Shown: positions 39,651-50,502 of the stretch, piece after piece
Layout: every line of letters begins with the position of its first letter
How positions within the stretch are numbered: position 1 is the first letter of the stretch
Program-made: the position numbers and the translations under genes
Source of the DNA: Bretschneidera sinensis
Taxonomy: Eukaryota > Streptophyta > Magnoliopsida > Brassicales > Akaniaceae
Reading direction: 5' to 3'
DNA length: 64,000 nucleotides
Assembly (NCBI GenBank): GCA_023935145.1
Contig: CM043698.1
Location: 33,947,001 to 34,011,000, forward strand
Notes under the pieces: generated by a model
Seen by the model: only the letters and a program-made list of their open reading frames with translations
Told to the model about the DNA's origin: nothing
The model's database searches: none

Positions 39651-40014
39651 GTTTTGTATGCATATTGACGTCTTGGTTATAGCTTAATGTTTTTCACTTG
39701 CCATTGATATTATTATGTACTTTGTATGAGTAATAATAATATAATCTTATATTATATAATAAAATAAATTGTTGTATCATTTGTTTATAACATCACTTAA
39801 AAAATCTAAAGGAGAGAAATAAGAGATTTTGTGCACAAAAGACCATGTATAATAATTTTCGAAAGATTTCATTCATTCAAAAAAAAAAAGCATGAAAGTT
39901 TAGAGAAATTCATGTAAATTTCGAAGAAGTAACCACGAAAGAAAGAGGAAGATACCAAACAAGAACAAGGATGACATTTACTTCTTGGCTAAAGAATATT
40001 AAAATTTAATTAAG
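39651..40014. other. No gene seen
   Basis: AT-rich intergenic DNA. Confidence 0.5.
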
Positions 40015-40311
40015 ATGAATAGCATAGGAAGCTGTTTTACCAAACCACCCAGCAAAACAATGGGTGGAAAACAATTCACCATTAACAAAACCACACAGAA
40101 AAACAAATTTTCTCTTCCTTTAAGAAATCACTTTTTGACCTCCCGTACAACCGGTCTAACTCTACGGCTCTGCAGATTCCCCACCCTCTCTTGCAAGTCT
40201 TATCCCACGCTGCTGGACGGTTGGGTCAAAAGCAGCCATGAAGGTAGTTATGTTGAAGAAAAAATACGCATGGTCGGTGCAACTGGATTTTGGTTAGCAG
40301 AAATGAGCTAA
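40015..40311 (+). CDS. Open frame of 98 codons, unknown
   Basis: An ATG-started frame with a fairly balanced composition compared with its AT-rich surroundings. It has a basic N-terminal half rich in Thr, Lys and Phe and ends ...A-T-G-F-W-L-A-E-M-S. I recognise no family, and there is no transmembrane segment or signal peptide. It could be a small gene, an exon of a lost gene, or chance. Confidence 0.25.
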   Translation: MNSIGSCFTKPPSKTMGGKQFTINKTTQKNKFSLPLRNHFLTSRTTGLTLRLCRFPTLSCKSYPTLLDGWVKSSHEGSYVEEKIRMVGATGFWLAEMS

Positions 40312-40613
40312 TAGGTCTAAGTCTTTTTAGAGCTTAAAACATGACTTGTCTCAAAACATGACTTGTCTTACTTTTGGGCGTTACCCTGAAAACGGCCCAT
40401 CTAATGGTGAAAGACTTGGGCTCATTTTTATGCATTTTGGGGAGAGAGAGTTTAGAACTCAGAAGTTGAACCCAAAAGTCAATTTCTGATGGGCTGCAGG
40501 AGGAGGAATAAACAAGAGGTCCAGGTATGTTTTATTTGAATGGAATGAGAGACTGTGGATATAAACAAAGTGAGGTGGGTCGTTATTGTTTTTATCCTCA
40601 TAACAATGTTAGA

Positions 40614-40660
40614 ATGAGAGAGAGAGAGAGGGAGGGAGGGAGGGAGAGGGAGAGAGAGGC
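40614..40660 (+). repeat. GA/GGGA low-complexity tract
   Basis: GA dinucleotides followed by GGGA tetranucleotides. Confidence 0.9.
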
Positions 40661-40926
40661 CAAGATCATTCAAATTTCAGTTACTACGTAGGTTATAGTT
40701 TATCCTTAATCATTTGTTTGGATTGAGGGAATGAAAGAAAACTAGAGAAGATGAATTGACTGTGTTGGAATTTATGGAAAACCCCACGTAGAATAAAAAT
40801 GCCATCTCATAGGTAGAGATCATGAGATTCTTGATATTGGTTTTTGCTTTTAGCTTTGTAAACAAAGTTACTGCTGAGTACTATTTTTTTTGGACATTAA
40901 ACTTATGGAATTCATGGTGTTTTGTG
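40661..40926. other. No gene seen, left flank of the large gypsy element
   Basis: Unremarkable host DNA ending in the CTACC target duplication. Confidence 0.5.
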
Positions 40927-40931
40927 CTACC
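40927..40931 (+). repeat. Target-site duplication of the outer gypsy element, left
   Basis: CTACC, exactly repeated at 59096-59100 after the other LTR. Confidence 0.85.
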
Positions 40932-41614
40932 TGTTGATGCCAAAATGTGATGGATGCTGACGAGACTTGAATGCTGATGTGGCTTGGACCCTGCACAGGA
41001 AGCAAAGGTGAACTGAAAGCCCTCGGAAGGAGGGGAGGGGGAGACCCCCGAGGGCGCTCCGAAGCTTAAGTTAGAACAAAAGCTTAAAGAGGGGGTGAGG
41101 AGGCCGAGGGCTAAAGCCAAATGAGCTTGGATGTAAGTGGATTTTTGTTTGAACGCCCTATGAAATCCATACCTTGGCCTATTTATAGTCATCTGCTGGC
41201 GGGGAGGCATTAATTACATGCTCAGGAGGCGGCGTCTTAGGGTGGCTGCAAGGCGGCGTGCTGTAAGGTGGCTGTAGGGTTGCGCGTGCGAGCGGTTGTA
41301 GGGTGGCACGTCGTAGGGTGACTACGTGTGTAGAGTTGATGGACCGTTCTCTATTTGGGCTGGAGTACTCATTGGGCCAGATAGTCTCCTGGGCTGGAGT
41401 GTTCTTTGGGCTGGAGAGTTTACTGGACCAGGATGCTCTTTGGGCTGAAGAGTTCACTGGGCCTTTCATTGGACAAGAGAGTTTGTTGGGCCCCTTATTA
41501 GGCGGGGAGTTTAATGGGCCGCTCTTTCATTGGACTGGAGAGTTTGTTGGGCCCCTTATTAGGCCGGGAGTTTAACGGGCCGCTCATTGGGCCTGAAGAT
41601 TTTAGGCCACATCA
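40932..41614 (-). repeat. 3' LTR of the outer gypsy element
   Basis: 683 bases. Plus strand starts TGTTGATGCC and ends CCACATCA. It aligns with 58453-59095 over its length. On the minus strand CTATAAATAGG (41178-41188) is the LTR TATA box. Compared with the other LTR it has an extra tandem copy of about 61 bases containing GAGAGTTTGTTGGGCCCCTT (41464-41585), and it lacks some of the GGTGGCTG-type repeats. Confidence 0.88.
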
Positions 41615-41656
41615 CAGGCCCTCCACTTCCTTAAGTATTCATGTGCTTAAGGAAGT
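41615..41656 (-). other. Polypurine tract within a perfect hairpin
   Basis: Minus strand next to the 3' LTR reads AAGGAAGTGGAGGG, the polypurine primer for plus-strand synthesis. The arms ACTTCCTTAAG (41625-41635) and CTTAAGGAAGT (41646-41656) are perfect inverted repeats around a 10-base loop, so the polypurine tract sits at the base of a potential hairpin. Confidence 0.7.
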
Positions 41657-42484
41657 ATTATGGGCTTTGAATGATTGGGCTGGGTGTGGATGGAGCTAGT
41701 GACATACGTGGCAGCCTGTGAGTCAAACTTGCGTTAAATGGCCGACCTTGGGAGCAGGTTAGTTATTCTCGGGAAGTGAACAGTTGTCTGGAGAAGTGTG
41801 AGTGGCCTTGAAACCTTAAAGGTCTCATCTTTTCCCATATTCACATTAAATACTCTCGTTGAACGCAATTTCCTTTTTTATAAAAAGGGGTCTCTGACAC
41901 CTTTTCTTATAAACTGAAAAGAGTTTAGTTTCTTGAGAGGAGTTTGTCTTTACTCTCTAACTAAGGGGTCGCGCTTTGACTTAGTAGATTCTGATGGTTG
42001 TAATCTAGGAAAGGGAAGGGAGTCAGCAGTTTCTTGAGGGATTTATGGAAGTTAAGGTGGAGGAAGAGCCTACTCTGGAGGGGAGATGTTATTCAACGAA
42101 TGAGGATTTTTTCCTAATTTCAAGCGGGAGTCAGGACCTCTTTTAGATTCTGAGTGGGGACAAGAACCTCTTCTAGATTCCGAGTAAGAGCGGTTGAGGA
42201 GGTCCTTTGCGCTAGGAGCTTTTCAGACTGAAGAGGGTGAGGCAGCTTATGCACTGGACTGCCTGGTGTTTCAGTTTTCCCTTTGTACTTCGAGGCCATT
42301 AGGGCCATATTTTCCTTGTACTTCGAGGTCGTTAGTTGTAATTCTCTTGAATTAATAAAATATCTTTCTTTCAATCTTTGCCTCATGATATCCTTGCTTT
42401 TTATACTTGTTTCAATGACACAATGCTAGTTTTGGCGAAATCTGAGAGAAGTTTCGAATGCTTGGTCTAGGGGAAGTCGGGCGT
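41657..42484. other. Non-coding spacer with its own TATA-like and poly(A)-like signals
   Basis: Between the polypurine tract and the minisatellite. On the plus strand TTTTATAAAAAGGGG at 41876-41890 resembles a TATA box, and TTAATAAAATATC at 42352-42364 a poly(A) signal. The 460 bases between them have no long plus-strand frame. A short repeat, TTGTACTTCGAGG(C/T)C, appears near 42283 and 42315. Confidence 0.4.
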
Positions 42485-43350
42485 TTTATAAACGCTCTGA
42501 CTTTGGCGCACATGGCCGAGCGTTTGCAACGCAGTTCAAATGCTCGGACTTTGGAGAACATTGCCGAGTGTTTGCAAAGCAGCTCAAACACTCGAACTTT
42601 GGAGAACATGGCCGAACGTTTGCAGAGCAGCTCAAACACTGGGACTTTGGAGAGCATGGCCGAGTGTTTGCAATGTAGTTCAAATGCTCGGACTTTGGAG
42701 AACATTGCCGAGTGTTTGCAAAGCAGCTCAAACACTCGGACTTTGGAGAACATGGCCGAACGTTTGCAGAGCAGCTCAAACACTGGGACTTTGGAGAGCA
42801 TGGCCGAGTGTTTGCAATGTAGTTCAAACGCTCGGACTTTGGAGAACATGGCCGAGCGTTTGCAACGTAGTTGAAACGCTTGGACTATGGCTAATGTGGC
42901 CAAGCGTTTGCAAAGTAGCTCAAACGCTCGGACTTTGGAGAACATAGCCGAGTGTTTGCAACATAGTTCAAACGCTTGGACTTTGGTGAACATGGCCGAG
43001 CGTTTGCAACGCTGCTCAAACGCTCGAACTTTGGAGAATTGGTCCGAGCGTTTGACAAGTAACTCAAACGCTCGGACTTTGGCGAACATGGCCGAGCGTT
43101 TGCAACGCAGCTCAAACACTCGAACTTTGGAGAACTAGTCTAAGCGTTTGACAAGCAGCTCAAATGCTCGGACTTTGGCGAACATGGTCGAGCATTTGCA
43201 ACGTAACTTAAACGTCCGAGCATTTGACAAGCAGCTCAAACGCTCAAATTTTGGCGATCATGGCTGAGCATTTGCAACGCAGCTCAAACGCTCGAACTTT
43301 GGAGAACATGGCCGAGCGTTTGCAACGTAGCTCAAACACTCGTACCTAAA
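42485..43350. repeat. 48-bp minisatellite of hairpin units, about 18 copies
   Basis: Units start with (A)CGCTCGGACTTTGG at 42494, 42542, 42590 and so on at exact 48-base steps to 43166, then after one shortened unit again at 43242, 43290 and 43338. In typical units AAACGCTCGG and CCGAGCGTTT form 10-base arms around a 16-base loop. Two adjacent 144-base blocks (42541-42684 and 42685-42828) are near-identical, so three-unit groups were also duplicated. Because 48 is a multiple of three, both strands stay open for over 130 codons with a 16-residue repeat. I regard these frames as a by-product. The array lies upstream of the antisense gene's promoter. Confidence 0.92.
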
Positions 43351-43571
43351 TAGACTTTAGCTGAGCGATCAAGACTTGGAGAAATTATGTTTATGTGGTT
43401 TCCTCCTCCTTGCTTATGTGAGCTTTTTCTCCACTTTGGGCCTACTGGGTTTTCCTTTTTGTAGGCACGACAAATGATGATGGCTGACCTTAAATAGCGA
43501 CGCATTGGTGACAGTAGAGGACGCGTCCTGACGTGCTGAGTTAATGCATCTCGTTATTGCTGCAACAGTCT

Positions 43572-43580
43572 TTATATAAG
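43572..43580 (+). promoter_or_regulatory. TATA box of the antisense gene
   Basis: TTATATAAG in the context TCTTTATATAAGGGAG, 140 bases before the ATG at 43715 and followed by a plausible leader. It is on the strand opposite to gag-pol, so it is separate from the LTR promoters. Confidence 0.6.
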
Positions 43581-44896
43581 GGAGTTCCCCGTCACTTCAA
43601 TCCCCACTTAGCATTTTTCGAGAGTTCTTGAGAGCATAAGTTCAGCAAGAGATAGTTTAAGAGCGCTCGACCTTCTTAGGAGTCTTCTTCTAAAGTTTGT
43701 CTAGGTGAGTTAGGATGTCCTGTGGTAGTGACACTAGTGGGGCTCTATCGAGAGAGTTAGGGGAGGCAATGGGTGTCTCTTCTAGTGGTGAAGTCTCATC
43801 TCGGGAGACGGCCCGTAGGGGTGGGGGTCTTGCCCTTGTGCCTTATAAAGAAGGTGGAAAAGAGAGCGAGGACGGAGAGTCATCCGGGAAGGATGATGTC
43901 CGGGCGTCAATGATCATTAGTGATGACGCCATAGATACTGAGAGAGAAGAGTGGATGTTCGAAGCGAACTCCATTCCAAGTGTGGTGAAAGAGGCTAGTC
44001 TCGTGAGGACGAGGATTAAGTACAGAATCCCCTTGGATTATCATATGAGGGCTCCGAAGGGTGGAGAGAGAGCCTGCGACGCCCTTTCAAGCTAGGTTCC
44101 TTACGAGTTATGTGTTTACGAACATCAGCTTAAGGCTGGGCTTAGGCTCTCTCTTTACCCGTTCATTTGCTTGGTGCTTAGATATTTTGGTATCACGCTG
44201 AGTTAGCTGGTGCCCAACTTGGTCTCGCTGATCCTAACATTCATCACTGTATGTCAGGAGGTGGGAGGGGTGATGAACCTTAATGTGTTCAAGGCCTACT
44301 TCCAGCTATCCCGACTTGGTCATTTTGGGTGGGTTATCATTAGCTCGAGGCGGTGGAAGAAAGTACTGAAGGAGAAGCCCTCTTCCATAAAGAGGTGGAA
44401 TAGGTGTTTTTTCTTTCTTTGGAGTACTGAGAGTTTCGACATTCCTCTTAATTGGAGTTTGGAGAGTGTTGGCAAGTGTAAGAGGCCGCACCTCCTACAC
44501 CGAGAGTAGGAGATGTTGGAGGCGATGCAGGCCGTGCCCTTAGATATCGAGGTGCTTGGAGATAAAGAACTCCACAGGCGCGACCTGTGTCCTCCCAGCC
44601 TCCCTACGAGCCTCGAGCATGGTAGCCCTTGGTTTTTTAGTTTTCAAGAATTTTAGTTTTCTTTCTAAGCCACTAATGCTTTGCTTTTTGCGCAGATATG
44701 GAGATGGCCTCGAGAGCTAAGTGCATGGCTCATGAAAGGAAGAGGGCTATGGAAATTAGTAGTTATGGGCAGGGGCAACAGAAGAAAAAAACGAAAGCCC
44801 CAACCGTGGTGCCAACGCCGGTGGATAGTCCCTCGAAGACCCCGGTTTCTAAAGAGTGGGTGGATCCGGTCGCACCCACTCCTCCTCCGGAGCCGT

Positions 44897-46105
44897 TGAT
44901 GAGTCTTAAATATTGCATATTTAAGACCCTTAACTTATATTTGTTATGCTCTAAGTTAGTAGTATTTCACTTTATTTTATGTCTTTTTTGTGTTTTGTGT
45001 ATTTTTATAGGTTTGTGGAGAAAATGAAGCATTTCAGGAGATGTGAAGCTTCAGGAGCAATAGCGATTGATCGCACTATGCTGCGATCGAGTGCATGGTC
45101 AACAATCTCACATCAAAATGTTTGCAGTACATTGAACACGCGATCGAGCGCACATGCGATCGTGCGCACAAGACATACAATCGATCGCACTTGCAATCGA
45201 TCGCATCATTCTGCGATCGAGCGCACTCAGGCAGTATCCCACATCGAATTTGAAACCCATGCTACTCCGGGACTCCCCCTATATAAACACCATCTGACCT
45301 CATCATTCAGTGTACAATTCCTGGGCCACTTTGGTGTTAATCGGTGGACGTCTGCTAGCATTTTGGTGGATCCCGAAGGCTTTGCTACCACGAGGGGAAG
45401 TGCCGCCCATTAACGAGTGGAATTTCTCCCATGTAAAGTTATTTATTTCTTTTTATTTAGCTGTTTTAGTTTAATGTTTAGCACTTTTATTATGAATTAT
45501 AGTTTCATAGTTATGAGTGGCTAGAATCTTCAGCTAAGGTTGAAGATGAAGCATTGCTGTTGTTTGGCATAGTAGTTCAGATTTGCTTGTACAAATCTGA
45601 CATTTTTTTAGTATAAATGTTCTGTCAATTATTTGAGTTAATCTTGTGATTGATTGAGTTTAAATTGTTCTGTTGGATATTCCTTGTGTTTCATCTGATG
45701 GATACATCGAATTGTTTTCGATTAAATTGGATTTCCTTTGTGATTTGTTAAGAACGGATACATTGGATGCTTTTGGTTTAATTGGGATATTCTTTGTTTT
45801 TTGTCTTAAGTTGGATTCATGGAAATCTTTTTGATAGGCTATCTTTAGAACATTGAGATATATGCTTAACTTTAGCAAGGTGGATTTAGAAACCTTAGTC
45901 TTTTTATTAGTTTTTAAAATCAATTTAGTTTAGCTTTTATTTATTTTGCAACATATAATACAAAACTCGGAACTAGGTTAAGATAAGATTAGTTTAAATA
46001 AATTTATATTGTCACAACGCAATTCCCTGTGGATTCGACATCGCACTGCACAACGCTATATTGCAAACGACTCGTGCGCTTGCGAGTAATTTAAAACTCA
46101 CAACA
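44897..46105 (+). repeat. 5' LTR of the Athila-like element
   Basis: TGATGAG...CACAACA. Near its start GTCTTAAATAT (44903-44913) and ATATTTAAGAC (44917-44927) form a perfect 11-base inverted repeat. Bases 45060-45235 hold many GCGATCGA and ATCGATCGC palindromes. TATA box CTATATAAAC at 45280-45289. Confidence 0.88.
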
Positions 46106-46111
46106 AGTTTT

Positions 46112-46129
46112 TGGCGCCGTTGCCGAGGA
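46112..46129 (+). other. Primer-binding site of the Athila-like element
   Basis: TGGCGCCGTTGCCGAGGA, six bases downstream of the LTR end. It is close to the TGGCGCCGTTGCCGGGGA seen in Athila elements. Confidence 0.8.
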
Positions 46130-46200
46130 ATTGTTTGGTTTGTGAAAATTTTTGGTCTGAATTGATTTTATTTTTCTACTGGTTAGTTATAAAAAAAAAT

Positions 46201-47923
46201 ATGGATGAATCTAGCACCGGTTTCACAGTCTTTAAAGGACACCATTAAAGAGTACATGAAAATGACCAGCCCGTCCATCAATGCTGCCAACACTTTCAAT
46301 GTTGACAGCTGTTCCATCTGTGCTAGTCCTATGCATTTAGCACAGAATTGTCCATCAATGCCGGCTTTTGCCGAGTATCCCATGGAACAAATGAATGCTT
46401 TCAATGAGTGTTGTTGGAAATTAAATAGATCTTACTCCGAAACGTACAATCCAGTGTGGTGGGACCACTCTAATTTTTCATGGACGCAGAACCAATTGAG
46501 GAATTAAGGAAGAGCCCCTTATCAAGCTCACACTCAATACCCTCCCGAATTTCCTCCGCCAGTTCCAAGTTATAGTCACTCAGCCTATCCAGCACCATTA
46601 CCTGCTTACCAAGCTCCAATTCAAACACCAGCGCCAGTTTCACAGTCACTTGAGGACACCCTTAAGGAGTACATGAAAATGACTAGCCAATCCATGAGCG
46701 AAGTAATGAGAACAACAATAGAAAACACCCAAGTGATTGCCAAGCTAAAGAGTCAAATGGATCAAATCGCAAGTTACGTGGGTGAAGGAGAGAATGGAGA
46801 GTTCCCCAGTCAACCTGATCCTAACCCAAAGGAACAGTTTGTGGTGGGAAATTTATCAAATCCTATGCATTGGCAGGAACAAGTGCAATCTACTGTCCCA
46901 TACTTGTCTGGGAGACAAGTGTACAATCAAGTGGAAGAGAACCCTGCTATGCACCAAGGGCAAGAAAGTGGCAACAATGAGAAGAAAGATGCTGAGCCAT
47001 CTACAGCCACTCATATTATTAAGGATATCCCTAGGTCATTTTTTCCTAAAGCACCTTACCCTGAGAGACTACAAGCGCCCAAGAAAGAAGGGAAGTCTGA
47101 GGACATTATGGAGGCATGCTTTGCTCAGTTTGGAGAGGATTTGAATTTAGATAAGTTACTTGAGCAAGCAAATACTATCTTGGAGTCTGCTTCTCGAGAG
47201 AGCAGTAAAACAGAGGAGACTATGGATGAATCCCGCACTGAGGACCCCCTAGAGGCATGTTTTGCTCAATTTGGAGAGGATTTGGATTTAGATAAATTTC
47301 TTGAGCAAACGATTGCTATTTTGGAGTCTCCTCCTCGGAAGTTCACTAAGACGGAGGAGACTGCCGCACCTGAAACCCCTAAAAAGGAACTTAAGCCTTT
47401 ACCAGATAATCTTAAGTATAAGTTCCTAGGTTCAGCCGATAGTTTTCCTATGATTATAGCTTCAGATTTGGGTGAGGCTCAAGAGGAGAAAGTATTAGAT
47501 GTCTTAAGAGAGCACAAAGAAGCTATCGGTTGGACTATTGAGGATATCAGGGGAATCAGCCCCTCGTTGGTAATGCACAAGATATAATTGGAGGAGAATG
47601 CCAGGCCATCGAGGGAGCCACAAAGAAGGCTCAACCCAGCTATGCAAGAGGTTGTGAGCATAGAAGTAATTAAGCTGTTAGATGCGGGGATCATATATCC
47701 CATCTCTAATAGCAAGTGGGTGAGCCCGATTCAAGTCGTGCCCAAACGTGCTGAATTAACGGTAGTGAAGAATAAGGATGACGAGTTGGTGCTAACTCGT
47801 GTTCAGTCAGGGTGGAGAGTGTGTATCGACTACCGTAAACTGAACGCTGCCACAAGGACTGATCATTTTTCATTCCCATTTATTGATCAGATAGTGGAGC
47901 GCTTAGTTGGGCATGATTACTAA
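46201..47923 (+). pseudogene. Athila-like gag and partial reverse transcriptase
   Basis: The first frame (46201-46507) contains a CCHC zinc knuckle (C-S-I-C-x4-H-x4-C) normally found late in gag, so the gag N-terminus has been deleted. After a stop the frame continues to 47587. The phrase S-Q-S-L-x-D-T-x-K-E-Y-M-K-M-T-S occurs twice (about 46224 and 46642), and EACFAQFGEDL with LDK and LEQ also twice (about 47112 and 47250), showing internal duplications. The end (47400-47587) holds FPMIIASDL and GWTIEDIRGISPS, the pol linker. One stop later (47585-47587) come WVSPIQVVPK and WRVCIDYRKLNAATR, the N-terminal part of reverse transcriptase. It breaks off at VGHDY before the catalytic YxDD region. 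Not functional. Confidence 0.82.
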
Positions 47924-48559
47924 TGTTGGGTCTGACTGAAGACGTTAAACTTAACACTCATGGGAGGTACCCCACAACTTATCCTTTATGTTTATTTATT
48001 ATTTTATGTATTTATGATTAATGTTTGTTTATAGTATTTTTTGTTTTCCAGTCTTTATTTTTCAGGGACAAAGCGTACTTCAGTTCAAGTTTGGGGGTAT
48101 ACTATGAGCCATACCAGTCTAGATAGTTCTCTATATCTCATGTCAGCTCTTTCCATAGTAGTCACACATTGGGGTCAATGTGTAATTTAAATTTGGGGGT
48201 ATGGGAGACACATCACACACTTTGTCTTAATTTGTTGTCTTTTCGTCGTAAAGATAAATGCATGCTCATGTTCGTCTAAAAATTTTGGTTGTTCTGAAAA
48301 ATTGTGATGTGATTTCATTGGTGAGTTTAAAACTTTGAACACATAATCTGATGATAGAGTTTAAACTTTAGTTACTTACTTCAGGCATTTTCGAGAATTC
48401 ACATGTTTGATCTAATCTCACACGAGCACATTAGCACATATTTGTATGAGGTATGACATGTGAGTTGAATGCATACGTTTCCTTGTCTTAACTGAAACCG
48501 GATGACTTGTTGGATAAACACTTGGGCATATATATAAAAAAAAAACTACTAATATTTAT

Positions 48560-48745
48560 AATGATCATCATCAATAAACTTTCCACCGAGTAACTGGACC
48601 TCTTGCCTCAGTAAGCAGTGAGTGTTCACGTCAAAAGGTGAGAATTTTATTCATAATGATCATTGCAAAACTTTCCACTAAGTAACTAGACCTCTTACCT
48701 CAGTAAATAGTGAGTGTTCACGTCAAAAGGTAGAAATTTTGCTTG
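48560..48745 (+). repeat. 94-bp tandem repeat, two units
   Basis: AATGATCAT, AACTTTCCAC, then GTGAGTGTTCACGTCAAAAG occurs at 48560 and again at 48654. It lies in the Athila 3' non-coding region. Confidence 0.85.
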
Positions 48746-49279
48746 GTAGTATTAAGGCCAGTTTAATTTTGTAGCCTTTTTGACTCGAGTTAGTAAGTCC
48801 TTAGGAGTGCCTTTACACCTAATGCCCTAAAACCATCTGGGTTGGGAGTCATTGACTCAATACTCGTTACATGGGTCAATTAGAAAGCTTAAGGGAACTA
48901 AACATAGCAGAGCCTTATATATATATATATATATAAATTATGCCATCGTTGTTCTTTCCGATGAGAAATTATGTGGATTTTGAGACTTGAATTACCTTGT
49001 ACATTGAAGTTATTTGGAAACCTCATCTGTATATGCTAATTCACTTTACACTGATTCAAGCTTGTGATGTCTTACCATGCCTCTTGTAAGTAATTAGGTT
49101 TTAAATTCTTATTCATTGTGAAGATGGGTTCGACTTATTTAAGCTTGCTCATGAATGAATCTCATGATTTTGTATGTTCCTTAAATTTTTGGATACCATG
49201 AATACTGAACTTATCTTTATAATCCTTGTTGTTCATTTAGTTTTTTATTTTGTTTTGCTAAGGGACTAGCAAAATATAA

Positions 49280-49290
49280 GTTTGGGGGTA
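49280..49290 (+). other. Polypurine tract of the Athila-like element
   Basis: AGTTTGGGGGTA immediately before the 3' LTR. The same TTTGGGGGTAT string also appears at about 48090 and 48192, so two spare polypurine-like tracts lie inside the element. Confidence 0.65.
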
Positions 49291-49292
49291 TT

Positions 49293-50502
49293 TGATGAGT
49301 CTTAAATATTGCATATTTAAGACCCTTTACTTATGTTTGTTATGCTCTTAGTTAGTAGTATTTCACTTTATTTTATGTCTTTTTTTGTGTTTTGTGTATT
49401 TTTATAGGTTTGTGGAGAAAATGAAGCATTTCAGGAGATGTGAAGCTTCAGGAGCAATAGCGATCGATCGTACTATGCTGCGATTGAGTGCATGGTCAAC
49501 AATCCCACATCGAAATGTTTGCAGTATAGTGCACACGCGATCGAGCGCACATGCGATCGTGCGCACAAGACATACGATCGATCACACTTGCGATCGATCG
49601 CATCATTCTGCGATCGAGCGCACTCGGGCAGTATCCCACATCGAATTTGAAACCCATCCTACTCCGGGACTCCCCCTATATAAACACCATCTGACGTCAT
49701 CATTCAGTGTACAATTCCTGTGCCACTTTGGTGTTAACCGGTGGACGTCTGCTAGCATTCTGGTGGATCCCGAAGGCTTTGCTACAACGAGGGGAAGCGC
49801 CACCCATCAGCGAGTGGAATTTCTCCCATGTAAAGTTATTTATTTCTTTTTATTTAGTTGTTTTAGTTTAATATTTAGTACTTTTATTATGAATTATAGT
49901 TTCATAGTTATGAGTGGCTAGAATCTTCAACTAAGGTTGAAGATGAAGCCTCGCCGTTGTTTGACATAGTAGTTCAGATTTGCTTGTACAAATCTGACAT
50001 TTTTTTAGTATAAATGTTCTGTCAATTATTTGAGTTAATCTTGTGATTGATTGAGTTTAAATTGTTCTGTTGGATATTCCTTGTGTTTCATCTGATGAAT
50101 ACATCGAATTGTTTTCGATTAAATTGGATTTTCTTTGTGATTTGTTAAGAACAGATACATTGGATGCATTTGGTTTAATTGAGATATTCTTTGTTTTTTG
50201 TCTTAAGTTGGATTCATGGAATTTTTTTTGATAGGCTATCTTTAGAACATTGAGATATATACTTAACTTTGGCGAGATGGATTCAGAAACCTTAGTCTTT
50301 TTATTAGTTTTTAAAATCAATTTAGTTTAGCTTTTATTTATTTTGCAACATATAATACAAAACTCAGAACTAGGTTAAAATAAGATTAGTTTAGATAAAT
50401 TTATATTTTCACAACGCAATTCCCTGTGGATTCGACCTCGCATTGCACAACACTATATTGCAAACAACTCGTGCGCTTGCGAGTAATTTAAAACTCACAA
50501 CA
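49293..50502 (+). repeat. 3' LTR of the Athila-like element
   Basis: 1210 bases, matching 44897-46105, with the same terminal inverted repeat (49299-49323), ATCGATCG palindromes (49455-49625) and TATA box (49676-49685). It is followed by AGTTTTTGG, which is what follows the 5' LTR, and only then by outer-element sequence. Confidence 0.88.

Larger units (their letters stand above)
44897..50502 (+). mobile_element. Athila-like Ty3/gypsy element, internally deleted
   Basis: Two LTRs of 1209 and 1210 bases (44897-46105, 49293-50502), near-identical by eye, flank only 3.2 kb of internal DNA. The primer site TGGCGCCGTTGCCGAGGA lies six bases after the left LTR, as in Athila elements. A gag remnant and the start of reverse transcriptase follow; the rest of pol is gone. 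The long non-coding 3' region has ACGTTAAACTTAACACT followed by GGGAGGTACCCC, as in Athila. It is inserted in the antisense gene of the outer element with gag-pol on the opposite strand to that element's. No clear target duplication was found. Confidence 0.85.

Noticed and set aside
40881..41699. Open frames in the outer gypsy LTR
   Set aside because: LTR U3/R sequence with GGGCTGGAG-type repeats gives long frames by composition. The same frames recur in the other LTR.
42412..43138. Open frames of 113-235 codons on both strands with a 16-residue repeat
   Set aside because: They arise because the 48-bp unit is a multiple of three and stop-free. They exist in several frames of both strands at once and match no protein architecture.
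42485..43350. CRISPR-like array
   Set aside because: The units are contiguous with no unique spacers, and the context is a plant retrotransposon.
45660..45923. 87-codon Lys/Asn-rich minus-strand frame in the Athila-like LTRs (also 50057-50320)
   Set aside because: Present in both LTRs only because the LTRs are copies; low complexity, with no start context or homology.
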